Notes under the pieces: generated by a model
Databases searched by the model: none
What the model saw: the letters and a program-made list of their open reading frames with translations, nothing else
Told to the model about the DNA's origin: nothing
Program-made: the position numbers and the translations under genes
In this document: piece after piece, positions 35,406-44,418 of the stretch
Layout: each line of letters begins with the position of its first letter
Position numbering within the stretch: position 1 is the stretch's first letter
Assembly (NCBI GenBank): GCA_007121775.1
Contig: SKJY01000042.1
Span: 1-45,768 of the forward strand
Length of the DNA stretch: 45,768 nucleotides
DNA from: Gemmatimonadota bacterium
GTDB lineage: Bacteria > Gemmatimonadota > Gemmatimonadetes > Longimicrobiales > Gaopeijiaceae
Direction: 5' to 3'

Positions 35406-35449
35406 CCCGGTTGGGTTGTGGGGTCTTGGACGCCCGGTTGGGTTGTGGG
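35406..35449. repeat. 17-bp direct repeat, period 27
   Basis: CCCGGTTGGGTTGTGGG occurs at 35406-35422 and again at 35433-35449 in the spacer between the zinc-ribbon gene and the biotin carboxylase gene, upstream of the latter on the minus strand. Confidence 0.8.
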
Positions 35450-35494
35450 TCGGTGCAGGAGGGAGGGCGGCGGATTCCCGGAGGCCCAGCGCCC

Positions 35495-36502
35495 CTACCC
35501 TCCCAGCCCATCCAGGATGCGGGCCCGGAAGGCCTGGAAATCGGCCACCGCCGTGAGTTCCTCGTCCATGATGGCGGCGATCTCCTCCGCCTCGCGCCAC
35601 TCGGCCTCCAGCGCCTCTGCCTCGGCCTCGGCGTCCAGGGCCATGGCCAGCGCCACCCGTTCATCCCTGGCGAGTTCGCCCAGGGGCGCGCCGATGCGGC
35701 CCAGTCCGGCCAGGAACCGCTCCGTGCCCCCGACCTGGGCGAGCCCGGCACCGGCGGCCTCTCCCACCTCCCGGGCCCGGTCGTCGGTATCGACGATCCC
35801 CAACCCAAGCCTGAGGGCCGGGCGGACCGCCCGCAAGGGAAGAAGGACCCATTCCCCGCAGTGGGCGCAGGGCGCTTCTACCCCCGTCACGTCGGCCACC
35901 GTCCGGCTCTCCCGGAACCGCACGGCCTGGAAGTCCCAGGGCGCCAGGGGGAGGGGGATCCGGCACGAGGGACACGCCGGGGCGAAGGGAACGGCGGTGA
36001 AGGCAAGCGTCAGCGGGGTGGCCTGGGCCAGGAAGGGTGAGGCGAGCCACTCCGAGGGTCCATCCCGGCCGCCCACCCCGCCCATGGGCCCGGTGAGGCC
36101 GTAGGGATCGTACCCCTCCAGGGGGGGCGGGGGTAGGGAGCCCAGGATCCGGCGCAGGAACCCGCCCCGGCGCCGCATACGGGGGAGGCGATCGCCGTAC
36201 CGCCACCCGCCCCACTCCGGGAGGGGAGGCCGCCCCACCCGAACCACCTCGCCGTCGTCCACCTGCACCAGCGCCAGGTGCTCGGATTCGAGGAGGGTCC
36301 GTCCCCGGTCCTGCACCGCCCCTTCCCACCCCTCCAGGGTCTCCCAGCGGAGCTCCATGGGCACCGGATTCCAGCGCCGGCACCGGCCGCAGATCTCCCA
36401 CAGGCGACCCTGGCGGGGATCGTAGGCGTGCCTCCGGCCCGGCGCCGGCGCCTGTGGGACGCCTTCGCCCAGGCCCTCACCGCAGAAGACGCAATGACGC
36501 AT
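35495..36502 (-). CDS. Cysteine-rich protein of unknown function with four CxxC pairs
   Basis: The 335-residue protein has CxxC pairs at its N-terminus (CVFC, CGRC) and in the middle (CPSC, CAHC), forming two likely zinc ribbons. They are separated by a Pro/Gly-rich segment with FLRRILGSLPPPPLEGYDPYGL, and the C-terminal third is helical and Glu/Ala-rich (ALDAEAEAEALEAEWREAEEIAAIMDEEL). I recognise no family. It lies between the biotin carboxylase and carboxyltransferase genes, so it might assist the enzyme or only share the operon. Confidence 0.75.
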   Translation of the reverse strand: MRHCVFCGEGLGEGVPQAPAPGRRHAYDPRQGRLWEICGRCRRWNPVPMELRWETLEGWEGAVQDRGRTLLESEHLALVQVDDGEVVRVGRPPLPEWGGWRYGDRLPRMRRRGGFLRRILGSLPPPPLEGYDPYGLTGPMGGVGGRDGPSEWLASPFLAQATPLTLAFTAVPFAPACPSCRIPLPLAPWDFQAVRFRESRTVADVTGVEAPCAHCGEWVLLPLRAVRPALRLGLGIVDTDDRAREVGEAAGAGLAQVGGTERFLAGLGRIGAPLGELARDERVALAMALDAEAEAEALEAEWREAEEIAAIMDEELTAVADFQAFRARILDGLGG

Positions 36503-36558
36503 AAGTCGGGGAACTTGCCTCGGGTCGGAGGGACGGAGGATGGGAGGGATGGGAGCCG

Positions 36559-38109
36559 TCAGAGGGGGATGTTGCCGTGCTTGGACGGCGGGTTCTCGTC
36601 CCGCTTGTTCCGCAGCATGTCCAGCCCGGAGATGACCCGGTCCCGGGTCTCCCGGGGATCGATGACGTCATCCAGGAAGCCGTGGGCCGCCGCAATGTAG
36701 GGGTGGGCGAACATCTCCCGATACTCCTCCATCTTCCGGTCCGTTTCCGCGGCGGGATCCGGGGAGCGGGCGATCTCCTTGCGGAAGAGGATCTCCACAG
36801 CCCCCTTGGGCCCCATGACGGCGATCTCGGCGGTGGGCCAGGCCAGGTTCAGGTCGCCCCGGATGTGCTTGGAGTTCATCACGTCGTATGCCCCTCCGTA
36901 GGCCTTCCGGGTGATGACGGTGATCTTGGGGACGGTGGCCTCGCTGAAGGCGTAGAGGAGCTTGGCGCCGTGGCGGATGATGCCGCCGTGCTCCTGCCCC
37001 ACTCCGGGGAGGAAGCCCGGCACATCTTCCAGCACCAGCAGGGGGATGTTGAAGGCGTCACAGAAGCGGACGAAGCGGGCCCCCTTCACCGAGGCGTCGA
37101 TGTCCAGCACCCCTGCCAGCACCGCCGGCTGGTTCGCCACGATCCCCACCGAATGGCCGCCCACATGGGCGAATCCCACAATGAGGTTCGGCGCGTACTG
37201 CTCATGGACCTGATAGAAGCGGCCCCCGTCCACCACACCGCGGATGACATCCACCATGTCATAGGGCTTGTTGGGGTTGTCGGGGATGAGGTCCAGGAGG
37301 CGGCCGGCGGCCTCCTCCGGGGGCGGATCCCCGGCTCCCTCCGGCGCCCGCTCCGTGTTGTTCTGCGGGATGAAGTGGAAGAGTTCCCGCACCGCCGCCA
37401 GGCTCTCCGGCTCCGAATCGTGGGCGAAGTGGGCCACGCCGGAGGTGGAAGCGTGGACGTCGGCGCCGCCGAGCCCCTCCATATCGATGTCCTCGTGGGT
37501 CACCGTCTTCACCACATTCGGGCCGGTGACGAACATGTAGCTCGTGCCCCGCACCATGTAGACGAAGTCGGTGATGGCCGGCGAGTAGACGGCGCCCCCG
37601 GCGCAGGGCCCCAGGATGAGGGAGATCTGTGGGACCACCCCGGAGGCCAGGGTGTTTCGGAGGAAGATGTCCGCGTAGCCTCCCAGCGACACCACTCCTT
37701 CCTGGATCCGCGCGCCCCCGGAGTCGTTCAGGCCGATGAGAGGCGCGCCGTTCTTCATGGCCAACTCCTGGAGCTTCACGATCTTCTTGGCGTGGGTCTC
37801 GGAGAGGGACCCGCCGAAGACGGTGAAATCCTGGGAGAAGACGTAGACCAGCCGTCCGTGGATGGTGCCGTAGCCGGTGACGACCCCATCACCCAGGATG
37901 CGCTGCTCGCCCAGCCCGAAATCATTGGAGCGGTGGGTGACGAAGCGATCGAGCTCCACGAAGGAGTCCGGATCCAGGAGAAGGTCGAGCCGTTCTCGGG
38001 CCGAGAGCTTCCCCCGGGCGTGCTGCGACGCCAGTCGGCGCTCTCCGCCTCCCTCCAGGGATCGTTCCCGCAGCTTCAGAAGGTCGTTCAGGCGCGACTC
38101 CATGCTCAT
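36559..38109 (-). CDS. Propionyl-CoA (acyl-CoA) carboxylase beta subunit, carboxyltransferase
   Basis: The 516-residue protein is a biotin-dependent carboxyltransferase: [144 protein letters not shown] and [43 protein letters not shown]. The length and the GPCAGGAVY region are typical of PccB. The N-terminus [11 protein letters not shown] has two possible ATGs (38109 and 38103). Confidence 0.95.
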   Translation of the reverse strand: MSMESRLNDLLKLRERSLEGGGERRLASQHARGKLSARERLDLLLDPDSFVELDRFVTHRSNDFGLGEQRILGDGVVTGYGTIHGRLVYVFSQDFTVFGGSLSETHAKKIVKLQELAMKNGAPLIGLNDSGGARIQEGVVSLGGYADIFLRNTLASGVVPQISLILGPCAGGAVYSPAITDFVYMVRGTSYMFVTGPNVVKTVTHEDIDMEGLGGADVHASTSGVAHFAHDSEPESLAAVRELFHFIPQNNTERAPEGAGDPPPEEAAGRLLDLIPDNPNKPYDMVDVIRGVVDGGRFYQVHEQYAPNLIVGFAHVGGHSVGIVANQPAVLAGVLDIDASVKGARFVRFCDAFNIPLLVLEDVPGFLPGVGQEHGGIIRHGAKLLYAFSEATVPKITVITRKAYGGAYDVMNSKHIRGDLNLAWPTAEIAVMGPKGAVEILFRKEIARSPDPAAETDRKMEEYREMFAHPYIAAAHGFLDDVIDPRETRDRVISGLDMLRNKRDENPPSKHGNIPL

Positions 38110-38166
38110 GGGCGAGCTCTCTCCGTGCAGGGTTGGGAAGGGGGCGGAGCGGGTGCGGCGCCGCCT

Positions 38167-38250
38167 CAGGGTAGATAGGGGATCCGTTCCTGTTCAGGGT
38201 CGGTGGGGCATCCGTTCCCCATCAGGGTCGATAGGGGATAAGCTCCCGAT
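38167..38250. repeat. Three 28-bp tandem repeats spanning a gene end
   Basis: Units at 38167-38194, 38195-38222 and 38223-38250 share CAGGGT..(A/T)AGGGG.(A/T)...(G/T)TCC. The third unit contains the last codons of the lipoprotein gene (RELIPYRP); each of the other two also places a TGA at the same point and would read ERMPHRP and ERIPYLP in its own frame. Each 28-bp step shifts the frame by one. Confidence 0.8.
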
Positions 38251-40084
38251 TCTGGATCTGTACCGGCGTCCAGGTCCGGCGGATCCGTCCGTCCACCACA
38301 GACAGGCGGCCGGTGGCCCCCGGGTATCCCCGGATGTCTTCCAGCGCCCGGGCCGTGCCCTCCGGCGTCCCATCACCGGACCGGACCGCCGCCAGGAAGA
38401 GGTTCGCCGCATCGTAGCCCAGCGCCGGGACCGGGCTCCTCAGGGTACGCCGGAAGTGGTTCTCGTAACTGTCGACGAAATCGCGCCATCCGGGCCCGAA
38501 GCTTCCTGGACCATCCCTGGATGTGACGGTAAGGACCCCGTCGGTGTGCCGAGGGTTCACCCTATCCAGAACGTTCTCCGAACTCCAGGCGTCGTTGCCC
38601 AGGATGACGATGTCTAGATCATCGACCCCGAAGAAGGCCACCTGGGGCGCCACCAGCTCCACCTCCTCCGGCGGCAGGAGGAGCACCAGCCCCCGGGGCC
38701 GGAGACGGACTACCTCTCGGAAGGGTTCGGCGAAGTCGGTGGTGCCGGGCGAGTACATGAGGGTCCGGCGGATCACCCCGCCCCCACCCTCGAAGGCGCT
38801 TCGGAAGTTCCGGGCCTCTTCCAACATCTCGTCCCGGCGGGGGTGGAACACCACCACCTCCCTGACACCGGCATCCAGCGCCAGGCGCGCCAGCGTCTCG
38901 GCGCTCCCCGGGTCCACCCCGGTGAGGGAGTAGACGTGCTCCACCCCCTCGGGGATGAGGCGGGCGGTGGGAGAGATGACGGGGGTGGGGCGGGTCCGTG
39001 CCCGGGCCGCCGACTGCAGGCCCACTTCGTCCAGGGGCCCCAGGATGGCCGGCGTCCCCTGCCCCTCCAACTGCCGGATCAGGGTCTCGACCCGGGCCGG
39101 TGAGGCCTGGTCGTCCAGGACGCTGAAGCGCACGGGCTGCCCCAGCGCCTCCGCCTCCGAAAGGGCCACCTCGATCCCGTCGCGAACCTCCTGGGCAAGG
39201 GAGCGCAGGGACGGCGGACCTCCCTCGGAAAGGAGAGCCGCTAGGGAGACCAAGGCCGCCTCCACGGTCTCCAGTTCGCCCCGGAGGACGGCACGGGCCC
39301 GGTCGGCCACCGCGGCACCGGGCTCCAACTCCAGCGCCGCCTCCGCCAGGCGTCGGCCCCCGGCCTCATCGCCCAGGAGGAAGGTCCGGGTAGCCAACTC
39401 CACCTGGAAGGCGGGAAGCATGCGGGGGTGGGTCGGCGCCTCGGAAACCAGATCCCGAAGGAGGGGCAGGGCAAGATCCGCCGCCGTGGATACGGCCAAC
39501 TCCTCCGCCTCCCGGAGCACCGGGTCCGGTCCGTCCACCGGGATGTCGAAGAGCGACTCGATTCCCCCCGGGAGACGTCCGTCCAGGCGGACCCGGGCCA
39601 GGTGGAGGCGAACCCGGGCCTCTCCGGCCGCCTCCGGCGCCCCTCGCCCCAGGTAGAGTTCGGCCGCCGCCTCCGCCGGCTCCCACGCTTCCAGCGCCGC
39701 CTGGGCCCGGGCCTCGAGCCAAAGCGCCTCGGCGCTCCCGGGAATGCGGCCGAACCGGTCGCTGACCTCCCGAGCCCGGCTCAGAGCCGTCCCGGCGTCA
39801 CCGGCTTGGAGCGCCGCCTCCCCTTGGCCCAGGAGTTCCGCCGCCTCCCGGGCCCGGGCCGGATCCAGGTCCGGGGCCCCCTCCTCCAGCGCCGGTCCTT
39901 CCATGACCGCCGGCTCCGGGGCAGGAGCGGGCTCCGGTGGTGCCGCGGGAGGAGTCTCGCCCAGTTGACAGCCCGTAGCGCCCACCAGAAGCAAGAGCAG
40001 GAGCCAAGGGATAAGGGATCCGGACCGTGCGATCCCACCGACAGGGGTGGCTTGACCGATACGCATAATCTCACTGGCGGGCAT
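38222..40084 (-). CDS. Lipoprotein with TPR-like region and periplasmic-binding (LpoA-like) domain
   Basis: The protein has about 620 residues. A hydrophobic stretch LIPWLLLLLLVGATGC ends in a Cys in a near-lipobox, so it is probably a lipoprotein. Residues from about 70 to 260 are Ala/Leu/Glu-rich helical repeats of the TPR kind (ELLGQGEAALQAGDAGTALSRAREV). From about 290 to the end it is a type I periplasmic-binding fold: VRFSVLDDQ, TPAILGPLDEVGLQSAARA, TPVISPTARL, VFHPRRDEMLEEARNFRSAF, LVLLLPPEEVELVAPQVAF and ALGYDAANLFLAAV. That layout recalls LpoA-type activators of penicillin-binding proteins or branched-amino-acid binding proteins. Three in-frame ATGs (40102, 40084, 40066) are possible; I chose 40084 for its upstream GGGGAAG. 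Confidence 0.8.
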   Translation of the reverse strand: MPASEIMRIGQATPVGGIARSGSLIPWLLLLLLVGATGCQLGETPPAAPPEPAPAPEPAVMEGPALEEGAPDLDPARAREAAELLGQGEAALQAGDAGTALSRAREVSDRFGRIPGSAEALWLEARAQAALEAWEPAEAAAELYLGRGAPEAAGEARVRLHLARVRLDGRLPGGIESLFDIPVDGPDPVLREAEELAVSTAADLALPLLRDLVSEAPTHPRMLPAFQVELATRTFLLGDEAGGRRLAEAALELEPGAAVADRARAVLRGELETVEAALVSLAALLSEGGPPSLRSLAQEVRDGIEVALSEAEALGQPVRFSVLDDQASPARVETLIRQLEGQGTPAILGPLDEVGLQSAARARTRPTPVISPTARLIPEGVEHVYSLTGVDPGSAETLARLALDAGVREVVVFHPRRDEMLEEARNFRSAFEGGGGVIRRTLMYSPGTTDFAEPFREVVRLRPRGLVLLLPPEEVELVAPQVAFFGVDDLDIVILGNDAWSSENVLDRVNPRHTDGVLTVTSRDGPGSFGPGWRDFVDSYENHFRRTLRSPVPALGYDAANLFLAAVRSGDGTPEGTARALEDIRGYPGATGRLSVVDGRIRRTWTPVQIQNRELIPYRP

Positions 40085-40237
40085 GATCTTCCCCGTACGC
40101 ATGATCCCAATTCACAGGCACAATCCCACCGGGACTCCGCAGCCCCCTGAGACGCATCAGCTCACCCGGCCCCGTTCTCCCGTCCCGACGCGTGGTACAC
40201 CCCACGCCGGTAAACTCCCCCGCCGGAACGAGACGAA

Positions 40238-40267
40238 GCCGCCCGCCTCCCAAAGGAAGCGAGCGGC
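40238..40267 (-). terminator. Hairpin terminator downstream of rpsA
   Basis: A 13-bp GC-rich stem with a 4-nt loop (arms GCCGCTCGCTTCC and GGAGGCGGGCGGC, two G-T pairs) lies 69-98 nt after the rpsA stop on the minus strand and is followed by TTCGTCTCGTTCC, a moderately T-rich run. It fits an intrinsic terminator for rpsA. Confidence 0.7.
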
Positions 40268-40335
40268 CTCGAACTGCCTCATTCAACATGCCCAAAGGGC
40301 GACGAAGGCAGCGGGTCGGGTCGTCCGGACCCGAT

Positions 40336-42177
40336 TCACTCTTCCTCGCCGGCGTCGTCCTCCACTTCCTCGGAGGCCGCGGCCACCGGGGCCGGCTCCT
40401 CGGCGGGTTCATCGGCCTGATGGACCTTCCGCTCCGGCGCAGTGGTCACCTCCAGGACGATGCGACGGTTCGACGCATCGGACTCGAGGACCTTCAGGTC
40501 CACCGGGTCGCCCTCGTGGAAGAACTCCTCCAGCCGATCCATGTTCTCCACCGCCGCGTGGGAGGCGGGAACGAAGCCCTCGATCTGATCGCCCAGGTCC
40601 ACCACGACCCCCTTGTCCTGGACCCGGGTCACGTTCCCCTCGCACTCCACCCCGGGGGCGAAACGCTGGGCGATCACCGGCCACGGATCGTCCTCAAGCT
40701 GCTTGACGCCCAGGGAGATCCGCTTGTTCTCCGCATCGATGTCCAGGATGAGGACGTCCAGATCCTGCCCCTTCTGAACGATCTCGGAGGGGTGCTCCAC
40801 CCGACGGGTCCAGCTCATGTCCGAGACGTGGACCAGACCGTCGATACCGGGCTCCACCTCCACGAAGGCACCGAAGGAGGTGAGGTTGCGCACCTTCCCG
40901 GTGATCCGCGTCCCCGACGGGTACTTCATGGGGAGCGAGAGCCACGGATCCTCCTCGATCTGCTTCATGCCCAGAGAGATCTTCTCGTCTTCCGGATCCA
41001 CCTTCAGGACCACGGCCTCGATCTCGTCCCCGATGGAGACCAGCTTGGAGGGGTGGCGGATGTTGCGGGTCCAGGACATCTCGGAGATGTGGACCAGACC
41101 CTCCACGCCCTTCTCCAGCTCCACGAAGGCGCCGTAGTTGGTGATGGAGACCACCTTCCCGCGGACCCGGGACCCCACCGGGTACTTTTTGTCGATGTCC
41201 GTCCAGGGGTAGGGCAGGAGCTGCTTGAGCCCCAGGGAGATCCGCTCCCGGTCCCAATCGATGTCCAGGACCTTGATGTCCAGGTTCTGGCCGATGTCCA
41301 CCACCTCGGAGGGATGACCCACCCGGCCCCACGACATGTCGGTGATGTGGAGGAGTCCGTCCAGACCGCCCAGGTCGATGAAGGCGCCGAAGTCGGTGAT
41401 GTTCTTGACGGTCCCTTCCCGCACCTGACCCACCAGAAGCTCCTTCACCAGCAGCTTCCGCTTCCGCTCCCGCTCCGCTTCGAGGATCACGCGGCGCGAG
41501 ACCACGATGTTCCGCCGCCGCTTGTTGAGCTTGATGATCTTGAAGCGGTAGGTCTCGCCGATGAGGTCCTCGATGTTGGGCACACGGCGAAGGGCGATCT
41601 GGGAGCCCGGGAGGAAGGCATCCACCCCCATGAGGTCCACCGTGACGCCACCCTTGATCTTCCGGGCCAACGTCCCCTTGACCGGACGATCGGCCTCGTG
41701 GGCCTCCTTGATCTTCTCCCAGACCCGGAGGAAGTCGGCCTTCCGCTTGGAGAGGACGACAATGCCGTCCTCGTCTTCCAGGCTCTCCAGAAGAACCTCG
41801 ACCTCATCGCCTTCGCTGAGGGTCTCGGGGTCCTTGAACTCATCGAGGGGGACGGACCCCTCGCTCTTGAAGCCGAATTCCAGGATGACGGAGCTGTCCG
41901 TCACCTTGAGGACCCGCGCCTGCACGATCTCGCCCTCCCGGACCTCCTGCAGGTCGGCGCCGAAGTCCATGAGGAGGGCTTCGAAGTCGTCCCGGGAGAT
42001 GTCCAGGTCTTCCTCTCCATAGGGATCCATGGAGAGTTCGGGGGAGATGCCCACCCGGGGCGGATCCTTCTCGAGCTCCTCGGGGGCGACCGCAACCACG
42101 GCGGAGGGGTCGTCTACGAGTTCTTCGAGATTGGGGGAGCCGTCAGCGGAGGGATTGGGGGAAGTCTGCTCGGTCAT
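40336..42177 (-). CDS. rpsA: 30S ribosomal protein S1
   Basis: The 613-residue protein has an N-terminal acidic extension (about 75 residues) and six S1 domains in series. The first begins at GEIVQARVLKVTDSSVILEFGFKSEG; the third to fifth carry the strongest repeats (GTVKNITDFGAFIDLGGLDGLLHITDMSW, GKVVSITNYGAFVELEKGVEGLVHISEMSW, GKVRNLTSFGAFVEVEPGIDGLVHVSDMSW). It ends in an acidic, disordered tail. It helps mRNA bind the small subunit. There is no clear Shine-Dalgarno before the ATG, as in many rpsA genes, and the leader holds two stem-loops. Confidence 0.96.
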   Translation of the reverse strand: MTEQTSPNPSADGSPNLEELVDDPSAVVAVAPEELEKDPPRVGISPELSMDPYGEEDLDISRDDFEALLMDFGADLQEVREGEIVQARVLKVTDSSVILEFGFKSEGSVPLDEFKDPETLSEGDEVEVLLESLEDEDGIVVLSKRKADFLRVWEKIKEAHEADRPVKGTLARKIKGGVTVDLMGVDAFLPGSQIALRRVPNIEDLIGETYRFKIIKLNKRRRNIVVSRRVILEAERERKRKLLVKELLVGQVREGTVKNITDFGAFIDLGGLDGLLHITDMSWGRVGHPSEVVDIGQNLDIKVLDIDWDRERISLGLKQLLPYPWTDIDKKYPVGSRVRGKVVSITNYGAFVELEKGVEGLVHISEMSWTRNIRHPSKLVSIGDEIEAVVLKVDPEDEKISLGMKQIEEDPWLSLPMKYPSGTRITGKVRNLTSFGAFVEVEPGIDGLVHVSDMSWTRRVEHPSEIVQKGQDLDVLILDIDAENKRISLGVKQLEDDPWPVIAQRFAPGVECEGNVTRVQDKGVVVDLGDQIEGFVPASHAAVENMDRLEEFFHEGDPVDLKVLESDASNRRIVLEVTTAPERKVHQADEPAEEPAPVAAASEEVEDDAGEEE

Positions 42178-42199
42178 GAATGGAGTACCAGTGAGATCT

Positions 42200-42246
42200 C
42201 TTCCCCGCGACGGGTCACGGGGAAGGCCGGCGGGTCCGGTGGACCC
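42200..42246 (-). promoter_or_regulatory. rpsA leader with two consecutive stem-loops
   Basis: Stem-loop 1 has perfect 8-bp arms CTTCCCCG and CGGGGAAG (42200-42225, 10-nt loop). Stem-loop 2 has perfect 6-bp arms GGGTCC and GGACCC with a 3-nt loop (42232-42246). Both lie between the candidate promoter and the start codon, about 23-70 nt upstream of the ATG. S1 is known to repress its own mRNA in Escherichia coli through leader structure, so this could be an analogous target. Confidence 0.45.
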
Positions 42247-42306
42247 TGGGAACGGAAGGAGGGTCGTGCGACGTGGTGCCGCCCGCCACTCGGGAACAAG
42301 TCCTGG

Positions 42307-42336
42307 AATTTATCGGCTTCCGACAACCAGGGTCAA
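42307..42336 (-). promoter_or_regulatory. Candidate sigma-70 promoter of rpsA
   Basis: On the minus strand TTGACC (-35, 42331-42336) and TAAATT (-10, 42307-42312) are spaced 18 nt. This is the best promoter-like pair found in the window, and it would give a leader of roughly 120 nt before the rpsA start. It lies just after the end of the aroA-cmk gene. Confidence 0.55.
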
Positions 42337-42345
42337 GCGGTGCCG

Positions 42346-44418
42346 TCAGAGTCCGGCCCCGTTCCCGTTCCCCCACACCTCCCGTACCCGGGCCACCACC
42401 AGAGCCACCTGCCCTGGGAAATCCAGGCCGGTGGTGTCCACATCCAGGGCTTCGGCGGGGCGGCGCAGGGGCGCCACCTCCCGGTTCCGGTCCTGGGCAT
42501 CACGGTCCGCCAGGCGGCGCGCCTCCTCTTCGATGCGGGTAGCCGACAGCTCCCCACCGTCCTGAAGGATGCGACGCCGAGCCCGCTCGGAGATGGAGGC
42601 GGTGAGGTAGACCTTCACCTCCGCCTGGGGGAATACCACCGTGCCCATGTCCCGGCCGTCGGCCACGATCCCGCCCCGGAGCCCGGCGGCCCGGAGGGGT
42701 TCCAGGATCAGGTCGCGGATGGGCGCCATGGCCGAGACCGCCGAGACCCGCTCCGTCACCCGGGGAGAGCGAAGGGCCTCCGGGGCCACCGGCTCCCCGC
42801 CCAGCGTCACCTGGAACCCGTCATCCACAGCCTGCAGCGCCAGCCCCCGCTCCGCCACTGCCTCGGCGCCCCGGGCCTCCCACGCCTCCGGCGGGAGATC
42901 CGAATCCAGGAGCACCAGAGTGGCGGCGCGGTAGAGGGCCCCTGAATCCAGGTGCCGGAAGCCCAGCTCCCGGGCCACGGCCTTGGCGGTGGACGACTTT
43001 CCGGATCCAGCAGGTCCGTCCAGCGTCACCACCGGGGCGGATCCGGGGGTGGGGGCGAATCCGGCGGCCGCGGCGGATCCCGCCACGGGGGCAGATCCAG
43101 GGACGGCGGCCGATTCGCCGGCGGGGGCAGCCGCCGCGGCGCGCCGCTGGTGGGTGAGCGCCCGGAGCTGTTCCCAGAATCCGGGATAGCTCACATCCAC
43201 CACGCCAGGGTCATCCACCTCGATGCGGTTCCCTGGGAGGGCACCCAGGACCCCGAAGGCCATGGCGATCCGGTGATCACCGAAAGCCCGAACCCGGCCC
43301 TGCAGGGGATGATCTCCGCCCTGGATGGTGAGGCCGTCCGGGTGCTCTTCCACCTCCACCCCCACGGCCCGCAGGTTCACCGCCAGCGCCCGGATCCGGT
43401 CCGTCTCCTTCACCCGGAGTTCCGCCGCGTCCCGGATTTCGGTGGTCCCCTCGGCCCTGGCGGCAGCAACCCCCAGGATGGGAATCTCGTCGATGAGTGA
43501 GGGAATCTCGTCGCCCTGGATCCGGGTGGCGTGGAGGGTCCCTCCCTGTACCACCAGGTCCCCGGCCGGCTCCCCTCCCGGGTCGTCCATCTCCCTGGCG
43601 CTCTCCACCGTGATCCGGGCGCCCATCCGCCGAAGCACGTGCAGCGCCCCGGTGCGGGTGGGGTTCAGCCCCACATTGGCCAACTCCAGTGTGCCTCGCC
43701 CCAGCGCCCCCAGCACCAGGAGGAAGGCCGCCGACGAGATGTCGCCGGGGACCAGGAGATCAAGGGGATCGAGCCGGGTGGGCGCCACCGGGAGCACCAC
43801 CCGGTGGGGGGTGCTGCCGACCTGCTGCACCTGCACACCCATCCGCCGGAGCATACGCTCAGAGTGATCCCGGGAGGCGGCGGGCTCGGTCACATCCACC
43901 TCCACCCCGGCCCCGACCCCCGCCAGGAGGAGAGCGCTCTTCACCTGGGCGCTGGCCACCCGCGACGTATGCCGGACGGCCGTCAGTTCGCCTCCGGCCA
44001 CTCGGACCGGGAGGCAGCCCGGTTCCCCTTCCTCCCGGAACCTGGCCCCGGCCTCACCCAGGGGATCCGTAACCCGGCGCATGGGCCGGCGCCGAAGGGA
44101 GGCGTCGCCGGTTAGCACGGCCTGGACCCCGAGCCCCGAGAGGAGCCCGAGGAGCAGCCGCGCCGTGGTTCCCGAATTGCCGCAGTCCAGCGTTTCGCCC
44201 GGCGCTTTCAGGCCCCGCAGCCCTACCCCATGGACACGGATGGGCCCCCCGTCCCGAGGCAGCTCGGGGACCGGACATCCTAGCGCCCGGAGGATGGCGG
44301 CCGTGCTGGCACAGTCCTCGCCAGGGAGAAGGCCCTCCAGCCGACTCGGAGCAAAGGAGAGGGCCGACAGGAGCAGTGCCCTGTGGCTGATGGACTTGTC
44401 GCCGGGGACGCGGATCAT
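42346..44418 (-). CDS. EPSP synthase fused to cytidylate kinase (AroA-Cmk)
   Basis: The 690-residue frame encodes two enzymes. Residues 1 to about 422 are AroA: MIRVPGDKSISHRALLLSAL, LDCGNSGTTARLLLGLLSG, SAQVKSALLLAGV, LVPGDISSAAFLLVLGAL, DEIPILGVAAA and ELRVKETDRIRALAVNLRAVG. An Ala/Pro/Gly-rich linker of about 40 residues (SAPVAGSAAAAGFAP) follows. Residues from about 463 are Cmk: VVTLDGPAGSGKSSTAKAVARELGF (P-loop), HLDSGALYRAATL, VADGRDMGTVVFP and RLADRDAQDRNRE. It makes EPSP in the shikimate pathway and phosphorylates CMP/dCMP. Such fusions are known in some Proteobacteria. Its ATG overlaps the tyrA stop (ATGA), and rpsA follows, giving the common cmk-rpsA order. Confidence 0.95.
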   Translation of the reverse strand: MIRVPGDKSISHRALLLSALSFAPSRLEGLLPGEDCASTAAILRALGCPVPELPRDGGPIRVHGVGLRGLKAPGETLDCGNSGTTARLLLGLLSGLGVQAVLTGDASLRRRPMRRVTDPLGEAGARFREEGEPGCLPVRVAGGELTAVRHTSRVASAQVKSALLLAGVGAGVEVDVTEPAASRDHSERMLRRMGVQVQQVGSTPHRVVLPVAPTRLDPLDLLVPGDISSAAFLLVLGALGRGTLELANVGLNPTRTGALHVLRRMGARITVESAREMDDPGGEPAGDLVVQGGTLHATRIQGDEIPSLIDEIPILGVAAARAEGTTEIRDAAELRVKETDRIRALAVNLRAVGVEVEEHPDGLTIQGGDHPLQGRVRAFGDHRIAMAFGVLGALPGNRIEVDDPGVVDVSYPGFWEQLRALTHQRRAAAAAPAGESAAVPGSAPVAGSAAAAGFAPTPGSAPVVTLDGPAGSGKSSTAKAVARELGFRHLDSGALYRAATLVLLDSDLPPEAWEARGAEAVAERGLALQAVDDGFQVTLGGEPVAPEALRSPRVTERVSAVSAMAPIRDLILEPLRAAGLRGGIVADGRDMGTVVFPQAEVKVYLTASISERARRRILQDGGELSATRIEEEARRLADRDAQDRNREVAPLRRPAEALDVDTTGLDFPGQVALVVARVREVWGNGNGAGL

